A stretch of DNA of 20,978 nt from Saccoglossus kowalevskii. Its lineage: Eukaryota; Hemichordata; Enteropneusta; Harrimaniidae. Of this stretch, positions 1 to 10,400 are shown piece by piece. The stretch's first letter is position 1, and the number at the start of each line of letters is the position of its first letter. The position numbers and the translations under genes are program-made. Below the pieces are notes generated by a model that saw only the letters and a program-made list of their open reading frames with translations, was not told the origin of the DNA and made no database searches. Where the stretch lies: NCBI RefSeq assembly GCF_000003605.2, contig NW_003156241.1, positions 28,726 through 49,703 of the forward strand, written 5' to 3'.

Positions 1-262
1 AGTAGTATGGCATAGCAGTTGGTTGTCGGGTGGATGTAAAAAGACTTTACCATTTTCTCGTCTTGGATGTTTTGTTTTTCATTTTCTGTTATTTCTTTTG
101 ACTTCATTAAAAAATAAAATCTTTTTGAAGGATGGACATTTTGAGGTCAAACCCCACCCCCACCCCCAAACTAAAGGAATTAAGTTTTGTATCCGACATC
201 GATCTTTTGACGTCGTTCCTTAGCATGTACAATGTATTGTTATCGTCGCTTGGGACTAAATT

Positions 263-278
263 CCTGCGCGTGCGCAGG
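263..278. promoter_or_regulatory. NRF1-type palindrome
   Basis: CCTGCGCGTGCGCAGG is a perfect 7+7 inverted repeat around GT. The reverse strand TGCGCACGCGCA fits the NRF1 consensus YGCGCAYGCGCR exactly. It is an unusual CpG cluster for this AT-rich sequence, with TGACG right after it. It may belong to a promoter, but no adjacent gene could be identified. Confidence 0.4.
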
Positions 279-1220
279 TGACGAACCCCCCTTTAAAATG
301 ACCAACATAGACACGTACCAGTTATCGTGTGTTTATACATAGACACTGTGTTGTCTGTGACTTATGTAATATAGTCCTACATAATTTACGGTCGTCAATA
401 TATTATGAAATAAAAATGATATTCTGGTTTTTGTCGCACAGCGACGCTGCGTCGTGTTCAATATGGGACCCATGCGATCTTTTCATCTCGTTTGTGCGCT
501 ACGCTCGAGGTGACGGAAACAGTATTGTTTTGTTCTATTATGTGTTCCTCTGTTAATTAATTAATAAAGAAATATACAAGATCGGCCACCAATCGTAATA
601 GTCATAGTCATAGTAAGAAATGTGGAAATATGCGGAGTCCGCTTCAGAATATGCAATTTGTACAAACCATTTATGTAAAATGTTGTTAAGATGATGCAAG
701 ATGTCAGTGCAAACTCCGATAAAATTAAAAAAAAAAAAAAGTTGGTTCCGCCGTCTTTTTAGGAACACTGACCCACTTCCGAGCACCAGAGTTCACCGCA
801 ACTACAAGGACGCTGTTTACGAGTGCAACTTTGCTATGGTACGTACGGGCGGTGATAAACTGGTCGGAGGTCAAACACAACTGTTCACTGAGTAGAAGAG
901 TAAAACAAAAACACAATCAATCTTCAACAAACATCTATTCAACATTGACAGTTTTACCACCTAATGAAATAATTATCCTCTCAACGATATAAAACTCGTA
1001 GTTCCGTTGTGGTCCTTTCAGGTAACATTTGTATATTGCCACAATCATGACGTTTTTTTGACTCGCACCCCCAGTTCCTCCTCCCATATTGCCGCAGATT
1101 ATGTTTCAACAAAATTGTCTCACAGGTATTTTGTTTATCTAATTATATTTTCTAAAATGCACGACTCGATGGTCCGCACATACTCATTAATATTGTTGTA
1201 ATTACCAGCCACCTGTTGCT

Positions 1221-1394
1221 TACTGTAAAATACTTTATTTTAGCTAGAAATAATTTTTTGGTGTTTTGCATGGAGTTCATTTTCACCGATTTTTGACTAG
1301 TTGAGTGTATATATAGAAAAAATATATATTCGATGGATTTTATTTTCACTGAATCAACTCTTCAGCGAAAATAGCAAAAATAAAGTATTTTACA
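1221..1394. mobile_element. MITE-like element, family A copy 1
   Basis: About 175 bp bounded by TACTGTAAAATACTTTATTT on the left and AAATAAAGTATTTTACA on the right, inverted repeats of each other. The interior has ATTTTCACTGAATC-type motifs shared with the copies near 9.1, 13.7 and 16.5 kb. No coding capacity is seen, as expected of a non-autonomous element. Confidence 0.75.
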
Positions 1395-3990
1395 TTATTC
1401 GGCGTGGATACGGCTGTATTATACTAATTTGTATTATACTGTACGACATCGTCACTGCAGGTAAACTGTATTTACCGCCTATCTCGTCAACTCGAATCGA
1501 AGTATAATTCGCATGAAACTTTGGGGATAAAATACGTTAAAAACAATGTGCAGTTAGTAGGGATAAGGTATTCGGTCACTGAAAATATCAAGGACACCGC
1601 AACCGGTCTGCGCCTGTGATCAAAGATACGTTGACGGTAACAACACAGTTCGTTTCATGCCAACGACAGTGTTGGGTTTGGGTGGGTTGCCACGTTGTGG
1701 AGGCGAAGCAAGGAATTTGATCGGGCGTTTTGAAGATTTTTTAGAGGGGTTGTACTGTCTTTTGTGAGGAGGGAATTAATGATTTCTCGAGAAGTGTTTA
1801 CGACAGCAGTGTTGTCGACTATCTGTGCCCAAATTAGTACAACACTGCGTAGTATTACTTGGAAATCCGTCCCTCCCTTACTCGGAAATATGTGGAATAG
1901 TCGAGTTCCAAGAAGGCCCTAAACAATACAATGTACGCTGGCCAAGTTACATACAGACAGAGGCTTATAAGAAATGCACGTGCGGCATTATCTCAAGCGT
2001 AATGAACATCAATCAAAGAATTGCCTTGTTTGCATGTGTTCATCTGGGAGGGGGTGGCGGATGGTGTGTGAACCAAAATCACACTGTGCTATATAAAAAC
2101 AAAAACATCTAATCATTATGACTTTGCGGGGGCTATTGTCAACACATACGCGATGTGATGGCAAATTAAACCTGAAAAATGAGGGGTGGAGAAATTCGTT
2201 CTCTCGGAATAGTTTAATCTGCACGACGTTTTCAAAGTTTTGAAATCTATTGATCTAGTGAAACCTTCCGGCCCGGGCGGCATTCCTGTCATAAATGTTC
2301 AGACGAATTGTGTAACCATTCCTTTAAAGGGCGGCAGTAGTCACGCCACGTCCTGTTCGATATGGGACTCATAGTGACGTATACAACGCGTGTAAAATAC
2401 ATTGTTTATTTACATGAAATTCGAACACGCGCTGCGCGACGACCACCGCGGTTTAACAAAAGTGTTTCGTTTTATTATACATTTATACATGTGCTAGTAT
2501 CGGTGTTAGTCATAATTTTTGACAAAATTGGTCATAAATCGCATGACAATTTTCATTAGTTTATTATGTACAATCATGAAGCTAATGTCTCATGGTACAA
2601 TGAAATAGCATTATTTTGTGTGTTACAGTTATGCTTTTTGAGAAACGCTTCCTAATATTTCTTGAAAATTGCTATTTTTAGAACAACTTTTTAAAACCCA
2701 GATTTTTTAAACAATTCAGAACAACAAAAACTACTCCATCATTAACACCACCAGGCTAGATTTTGAGATATTGCATAATATCTCTGCCATAAGAACCTAT
2801 GGTAAAAGCACTATAATACTGCCAAAATGGCCGCTATCCACTAAAATACAACCATGATTTTCTCGAAAATTAACCTAGTGACCACCAAGTCAATATTCTT
2901 ATATTGCCTGGAAGTACAATATATTAAAAAATTAAGAAATTCTTGGTTTTTTGAAATCATGAGTAGGCATCTACCTTAAATCTGTCGATCATTAATTCAC
3001 TAAACATTGAAGTTGATGTGAATATTGGTTTACAAAATAGTGAAAATTGCATGTTTTTTTCCTTTGCAAAAATATATCTCAACATTTTGGTTTGTGAATT
3101 ATGATATACATATACACACAATGTTATTAAGCAATTTGTCATTAATTCATTTCAATAAAAACAACCCTAAATCTTCTGTTGCATATTTTTTAAATCACTG
3201 ACCATCCTGAATCAACCCAAAACTGCATACAATACAATTTAAACGAAAGCATCGTAACTTTCACCACAGGGGGCGCTAGTGTAAATTCGATTTTGTATAA
3301 TAATACCTGGTTACCTTTGTATTATTGTCCACAAAAGGTAACCACGCTCGTGTTGAACGGATTATTAGTTCTTTTCTTTTAATGTTGATATTGACTACAT
3401 ATTTCAACAGTGCAGAGTCTCTAACTTAAAAATCCCGATTGTGAGCGACATTGTATCATTGTATCGTACTTAGTAATTTGATATATTGATATATTAGTGC
3501 ATTTGTCTGAGTATATTAACAGCAGCTATTAATTACCAACATCTGCCTAGTCTAACATTGACAAAGTCTGCAATGCAACCTCAGACACACAGTTCACTTG
3601 TGTCAACCACTGAGAGGCAAAACCCTTTTGAAATATATATCGTACATATTTTTTTTTGATGCATTAAAACATATATTCAAAGACGACAAGTTTTCTAGTA
3701 TTTAATAGTTCATTTATTTTCATTTCATTTCATCAAAGAATTCAACTCAAATATCTGCATATATATATATATCTGTAATGATAACTATAATGTAAGCTTT
3801 AACATGTATCTACTTAGTCTTCAATACTATGAGTTTGGATTAACAACATAACTATAACAGCTTCTAATACCCTGAATTTTTTACATGAGTTCTAATATTA
3901 AGCATGGCAAAACATTACGACACATTTACTTCCCTGGTGTTACTGTCATACAGTCCAAATAATGTTTTGCTTCATAGTGCACTAAGTTTT

Positions 3991-4750
3991 GAAATACATT
4001 ACTAGTAATGACTGACTCTCAGAACAATTGAAATACATTACTAGTGATGACTGACTCTCAGAACAATTGAAATACATTACTAGTAATGACTGACTCTCAG
4101 AACAATTGAAATACATTACTAGTAATGACTGACTCTCAGAACAATTGAAATACATTACTAGTAATGACTGACTCTCAGAACAATTGAAATACATTACTAG
4201 TAATGACTGACTCAGAACAATTGAAATACATTACTAGTAATGACTGACTCTCAGAACAATTGAAATACATTACTAGTAATGACCGACTCAGAACAATTGA
4301 AATACATTACTAGTAATGACTGACTCAGAACAATTGAAATACATTACTAGTAATGACTGACTCAGAACAATTGAAATACATTACTAGTAATGACTGACTC
4401 AGAACAATTGAAATACATTACTAGTAATGACTGACTCAGAACAATTGAAATACATTACTAGTAATGACTGACTCAGAACAATTGAAATACATTACTAGTA
4501 ATGACTGACTCAGAACAATTGAAATACATTACTAGTAATGACTGACTCTCAGAACAATTGAAATACATTACTAGTAATGACTGACTCAGAACAATTGAAA
4601 TACATTACTAGTAATGACTGACTCTCAGAACAATTGAAATTCATTACTAGTAATGACTGACTCAGAACAATTGAAATACATTACTAGTAATGACTGACTC
4701 TCAGAACAATTGAAATACATTACTAGTAATGACTGACTCTCAGAACAATT
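3991..4750. repeat. Tandem array, 20 units of 37 or 39 bp
   Basis: Twenty head-to-tail units, ten of 39 bp and ten of 37 bp, add up exactly to 760 bp. They differ by a TC dinucleotide (GACTCTCAG versus GACTCAG). Units 1-5, 7, 15, 17, 19 and 20 are the long form. Each carries the 12-bp perfect palindrome ATTACTAGTAAT and a CAATTG. Only about four single-base variants are seen (for example TAGTGATG in unit 2 and ACCGACTC in unit 8), so the array is young or homogenised. It lies beyond the 3' end of NCOA4. Confidence 0.97.
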
Positions 4751-5935
4751 GAGCCCAACTGAAATGAATACAGAGATTAGGGTTTTGTAATTTCACCAAC
4801 AAACAGTTAACCACAATACGCAAAGTGTGTGGAAAATGCTGATAAGGCACAGTACAAAACCTGTCAAAATTGAACATCATTTTCTGTATGTGGGCCAAAA
4901 TGAAGAGTTTTACCATGAACCATACTATGCAGAAGGAAGGTGTGTCTCTCATCAAAGTTCATGCCAGTCACAAAAAGATTCCCAAACCATAACTTGTAAA
5001 TAAATAACCTTTCATGCAGCAAATGGCTGCCAAGAGCAACAATATTTGCTTTTGTCAATCAAATAGTGCTCCAATCTCCCTTAACATCACAATCCACTGT
5101 TCCCCTGATCTATGTACCAAATATCCAAGCTGATCTAGTGATTCCTAATGTTATTCCCACCAGTAAATCCTATAGAAAATACATCATAATTTGAATGAAT
5201 GTGTGCATGTAATTACAAATTATCCTTCAAATACAATAGCATAATTCAGATAACATTCCTTAAAAACGATGTTATTTTGTATACGGTAAGCGAGGGAAAG
5301 CTATACTTAAAGTTGCCTTCACACTTCGCAAATATGTGAACAGTTCTAGAACAAGCTTAAAAACATAAAATGATTAAAAAATGATGTTTTTGCAAACATT
5401 AAAGTTAGACAATCTTCCCCGACCTTGCCACACAATTCATTTTTAAGAGCACTGGATGCTCTTATTCTTTAAAAAAAACTTTGCAATGTAATTGATCTTC
5501 AAGAAGAAAAAACAAAGTATCTTTAGACTTAATTCATATTCTGTTGCTTATTTCTCATTACTCATCCACAATCTCAACATTTGATGGTGTTTATATTGGG
5601 TCAGGGGACGGCACCTCATGGATTTCTCAAGTATCTCAATAAAATAAAAGACTTTACTTCTGTTTACTCAGCAAACTTCAATTGATGTCTACTGTAAACT
5701 GTTTCTTTGCACATGAGCAGAAAGTCAGGAGCCATATCTTGTAGTGAACATTTAATTTGGGATTTTTAAGGCAGTGACTTTCACTTAGATAATATAGAGT
5801 CACAATGGTTCTAGGGGAGTCGGTGACTTTCACTGGGGTCCTAGGGAGTCGGTGGCTTTCACTAGGGTCCTAGGGAGTCACAGTGACTTTCATGAAATCC
5901 CATCCTGACAAATGCCCTCAAACTATCAAATCATC
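4751..5935. other. Region between the 37/39-bp array and the NCOA4 3' end
   Basis: Short ORFs only, and the 29-bp repeat at 5768-5893. I see no gene or RNA here; it could include more of the NCOA4 3' UTR. Confidence 0.5.
5768..5893. repeat. Short imperfect tandem repeat, about 29 bp, three to four copies
   Basis: The phrases GTGACTTTCACT and GGTCCTAGGGAGTC alternate with a period near 29 bp. CGGTGACTTTCACT is at 5821 and CGGTGGCTTTCACT at 5850, with degenerate flanking copies. If NCOA4 uses a polyadenylation signal lower than 5936, it would fall in the 3' UTR. Confidence 0.7.
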
Positions 5936-6576
5936 TTTATTGATTTGACAAAAATTAACTTATTGAGCACCATAATTTTCCAACCAAATTTTTGTTGCAA
6001 AATTTTGCTCGTTTTTTTCATGCATTTATCTATACATTTTTTTGGATAATGTTTGACCAGATAGAAATAATTTTCTATGGCTACAGATATTGATAACAAT
6101 TTTCAAAAAAAAGTTCACTTTGGTGCTCAAAGAGTTGTACAGTTTACAGCAGTGACAAGTCTGCATAATACATGTTATATGAGAACAACAAATCCAAGTA
6201 ATGTTCAGATTTCAAAAACGTGATGTCCCTGTAAATAATTTGGATATAACTATTGACAGCTCTCATGGATTAGCTTAGTATTTAGTATAGCGTACAATAC
6301 TCCGTTTGATAAACTTTAAAGGGACAGTAACTGCAGTAAAAAATATACCCAATAGCAGTATGTTACGCAGTACTGCAAAGATCTAGTTGAAAATTACAAT
6401 TACAATTGAAAATTAGCAAAGTTGCAGCAAAGAAGAAATTAAGCCAATGCAACATTACGATAGTCTCAAAACTTAAACTTTGCAAAGCATATGGTATTTT
6501 TTTTCTACACTCGGGTGAATGCCTGTGTGAAAGAACGAATACAAAATGTTTGGCAAATGTTAGTAAAACTATATTT
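5936..6576 (-). other. NCOA4: Probable NCOA4 3' UTR with candidate polyadenylation signal
   Basis: Downstream of the NCOA4 stop, the first AATAAA I found on the minus strand is at 5941-5936, about 640 nt from the stop. No other coding potential appears here. The 3' end is a guess from the hexamer; further usable signals could lie lower. Confidence 0.4.
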
Positions 6577-7497
6577 TTACTTTGTATAGTTTAAAAGCCA
6601 CATGTGAGACTTGATTTCTTGATTAAAACAAGGAAACGTATTCTGCGACTGTGGTGGCATATCAATTTCCACAGTTCTACCACAAATGCTCAATGTTTCG
6701 CATTCCTCTGCTATCTCCATTGTGGGGTCGATTAAAAGCCATTTGTTTAGATCACAATCACCTGGGGGAAATGTTTCTGAAAAATCAGAATCTACAAACT
6801 CAACACACTTGTCCATTTTCTCATCATCCTGCTCTAGCAACCAATCAGATTGGTTCATTTCACGATGGAACGCTCCCAGCTTTTCCCATAATACATCATT
6901 TTCTTTTTTATTTGAAGCAGCTTGGGTGGTCACACCTTGAATTAAGGAAGGCTTCACCCACTGATTGCAATCTGAATGAAAGCTGTCCCAATCAAATTTA
7001 AAAGATGCTGGTCCACTTTTAGAATTTTTTCTGTGGCACTCAGACAACCAAAAACTAATATTCTGCGGAACAGATTGTAAATACTCTTCAAAAGGTGACT
7101 TGATCAGGTTAAGCTGATTAGTCGAGGAGACACTAGGCACATGCAACCAATCAGAAATGTCGCTAGCTGATATCATCCGAAAATACTCCAAAATTGGAGA
7201 ATTTGCAGTGTCATGCATAGCTGCATTACTATTTGGCAACAACCAATCAGAAACCTCATTAGATGCAGTTTTATACCAGTCTAAAATAGGATTGTAGCTA
7301 GTGTCTGATTGGTTGAACTCAGTACCTAAACAATGAGTGTCACTGACACACTGGGAGGGGTGGTCACATTTCTCGTTAGCTACACAACTGTTTTCTAGCT
7401 GGTCGGCCAGCCACATCTTGGGATCGGAGGGTATTTCTTTGAAGTATCTTCCCATTACTTGGCTGATACAGGAAATATTCCCTAGACTCTCAATGTC
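6577..7497 (-). CDS. NCOA4: NCOA4 coding exon 6, Cys-rich and W-L repeat tail (residues 400-705)
   Basis: Acceptor TTTTAG|GACATTGAG opens in frame. Residues 437-455 hold SCVANEKCDHPSQC then VSDTHC, with cysteines exactly six apart, matching the order and spacing of human Cys404/410/416/422, reported to bind an Fe-S cluster used in iron sensing. Aromatic-x-x-I/V/A...W modules occur at 417-429, 473-485, 504-517 and 538-550. Further W-L or W-V motifs are at Trp579, 618, 652 and 699. Stop TAA at 6579-6577. No interruption is visible across the 306 codons. Confidence 0.95.
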   Translation of the reverse strand, partial: DIESLGNISCISQVMGRYFKEIPSDPKMWLADQLENSCVANEKCDHPSQCVSDTHCLGTEFNQSDTSYNPILDWYKTASNEVSDWLLPNSNAAMHDTANSPILEYFRMISASDISDWLHVPSVSSTNQLNLIKSPFEEYLQSVPQNISFWLSECHRKNSKSGPASFKFDWDSFHSDCNQWVKPSLIQGVTTQAASNKKENDVLWEKLGAFHREMNQSDWLLEQDDEKMDKCVEFVDSDFSETFPPGDCDLNKWLLIDPTMEIAEECETLSICGRTVEIDMPPQSQNTFPCFNQEIKSHMWLLNYTK

Positions 7498-10400
7498 CTA
7501 AAACAAATAAATTAAATAATATAATTCTGAATAAAATATGTGGAATATCTATTGGATGAAAACTTGTATAAGAAAAAACTGTAAATTGCATTCTCCGCAT
7601 TTGTGGAGCTTTTTCATCTTGGAGCATTATGTTGTTTGTCTGGACTTCCCCTTTAAGCAGGAATGATGCACATAATAATCGAAAGTTAAACAAATTCTTG
7701 ACAATTTACAATTTAAAGGGTGAACAAACAATGTACACACTGCATCTGTTGAACCAATAATCAAACACAATTATTGGATACCACCTTTTACAAAAGTACT
7801 GAATTACAAATTCATGGTACATCCATCTTAATTTTGCAATGTTTCAAATGACCATGATATTGAACGGTATGGAGTTTTCTTCCATGATGTTGTAAAATCA
7901 GGGCACTTATTACGTTTTCATCAGTTTTGAAATGTATGACCGTTGGTGTCTATTTTTGTCATGACTTGCAACTATAATTTCAAACTGTTGTTTTCTCGAG
8001 AGGGACAAGTTTATTCTGTAATTGACACAATTACATAATTGGATCATTGATACGTATCCATATCAATGGTATCAAATCAAATTTAATCAAATTGATTAAT
8101 TATTATACATGTACTTAAAACAATGGCAAATGAGCAAATCATCCATAATATACGACTTCATTGTAGAGAAAGGTATATTGTAAATGCATTAATTATTCAC
8201 TGGGTTCTAATTTCATTTTTTCTCTCTGACAAGTAAATTCTGCTAAATTAGTAAACAATACAACTCAATGCGTCCCTGCCAAATTCTCAAACTTAAAACC
8301 GAGTGAATATCCATAAAATATTGAAATACTGAAATTAAATGTCTGGGAAAATAGATACAGTAGGGAGCAAAATGTCTGTCTTTTGTCAGCGAAGTAAAGT
8401 ATCCAGAGAGTTGCACTTTGTGAGCATAGATAGGATAGCATATCTCGGCCTATTTTTAGTCTTGCTTGCATATTTAATGAGATCATGTAAACAATGTAAT
8501 TATTTTTTGTACCTGTTTAGTTTGATTCAGAGCTGCACAATGTTCGCCACTTTCACAGTTCATTTTCTCACATCTTATTGAGTCGTCCTTCTGGGCTTCA
8601 TACTCCATCAACCAGTCTTTGGTGTCCTTTGAGATCTCTCTGCAAAAAACGAATACAACTGTTTTAATAAATAAAAAACAAACAATATTTCTATTTCAAG
8701 ATGCATCAGGCAATGCACAAACCAATATTCTGTAAAATTTTAATGATTTGATGGTTTTACAGCATTAACATTTTGCAAGGTCATGTACATTTTGTTGCAG
8801 GACAGCAGGGAAATCTTCACTGCTACAAAATTCTGCGATTCACACTGACTCAAGAAAACATCTGTCATGGAATTTAAGCAGTTTACTGTAATATTCTCAT
8901 TGAAAAATTGATCCATCACTGGACAGACAACTTGGTGATCTGTTACCTGCCGTCATATTCATTAAATAAAAATAATAGATATAATATGATGCTTCATAAA
9001 TCTATATATAAATGAAAACACAGCCATCATAAAATTTAATACTATAAACCACACAATGAAAAGACATTGTGGCCGTTTTGTTTTTTCACTAATTTGAGGA
9101 GTTGAATGTAAAATATAGAAAAAAAGTATTTTCACTGGGTTTTATTTTTACTGATCAATATCCCTCCAGCGAAAACAAATTCCAAGTAAAAATAAAGTGC
9201 TCTACTATCAACTGGAAATTGGTTATGCCCCAAAATGCTTGTGATTTGATATTTTCTGAAGATTTGTGGTGACAACATTTCACAAAAGTCACTAAAGAAT
9301 AACCCCAAGTTAAATACAGATATTCACTATGTTCAGTACAAAATGTTGTTCTTTTCTCATGCGATATTATAAATACATTTACAGTAATCGCCACCCAAAG
9401 AAAGTTTCTGGACAATTCATTTTGAAATCGATGTGGGAAAGACACGACTTATTTAATATTCTAAATGCCTGACAAAAACCTAAAAAAGAAAGCACATTCA
9501 ATGAGTAAAAACAAAAATATTGTAATTCTGGGTCTTAATGTTTTTATACATACCTGAAGTATTTCATAGTTGCATAGGGATAGTCCTTGCCATAGTTGTA
9601 TGTTGCTTTAATTCTATCAGAATTCAATAACCATTCATCATTTGGCGAATTAGATATGTACTTGAAGTACGGAGACATATCGAAGAAAGTTTCGTCTTTG
9701 TCTTCGATGACGCTGGCTGAGATAATGTCACTGACGCTCCTACTCTGATCCATGATGCTAAAATCGTCTTCCATTGTTGAAGGGGTGCCATGGTAACCAG
9801 TTGGAACATGATGCAGCCACTTCTCAACCTCATCAGTTTTCTTCTTGGCCGTCATTCCAACTGATGATGTGGTCGGAGTAGCATCTTTGAAGGTCGGGAA
9901 TACAATACTAGGAATGGTCTCAGCAGGGGTGTTTGTCGGCACTTTGATCAACCAGTCGTCGTGTTCTTCAGATACTTCTGGAAAAGTAACCTAAATTGAT
10001 CAAAAAAAGAAAATCATTATTTTTTTGTTTGTTTTTTAACAGACCTGAAGTTTACAGTTTAACAGGAAAATGAAAAACATTAAAAACACAACACAGATAA
10101 TGCAGACTATTTTGGGCCACTGACTTCATGAAGTTATCATCCAAAACCACTTTCCTAGTTGCTAGGAGTGACATCATGCATCAGGGGCTCGTATTACCAG
10201 GGTAATCATGAACCAAAGGTGAGTTAATAGTACAGTCATATATATCAATCTGACCTCTAAATAACTGATATCACATGACCAACATAAAATAAGGCATAAC
10301 GTCTAAGGGCATCAATGGACTTCGCATTTACAGTTAGTCACCAACAGTTATAATTGATGACTATAATTGGCAGTAATATTACCCTTATATGGATATCTTT

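Larger units (their letters stand above)
1..3990. other. Left flank without a recognisable gene
   Basis: All ORFs are under 100 codons, and none resembles a family I know. Contents noted are the NRF1-type palindrome at 263-278, an exon-like segment at 763-838, a family A element at 1221-1394, a 31-bp sequence present at both 443-473 and 2342-2372, and an (AT)n run near 3757-3770. The first 2.5 kb contains more CpG than the rest and could hold exons of an unrecognised gene. Confidence 0.5.

Noticed and set aside
151-170. C-rich run read as a G-quadruplex on the minus strand
   Set aside because: Only three G-tracts are present (5, 5 and 4), so a canonical four-tract motif is not met.
1825-2112. 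95-codon plus-strand ORF as a gene
   Set aside because: It begins at GTG with no supporting ATG, has no recognisable domain, and ends in low-complexity Gly and Lys/Asn sequence. It may contain an exon, but I cannot support one.
3982-4194. Minus-strand ORF encoding a repeated MYFNCSESQSLLV-type peptide
   Set aside because: It exists only because five consecutive 39-bp units are a multiple of three; the 37-bp units break the frame and the sequence is a DNA tandem repeat.
6651-7001. Plus-strand ORFs of 116 and 84 codons
   Set aside because: They lie opposite NCOA4 exon 6, whose minus-strand frame is long, uninterrupted and homologous.
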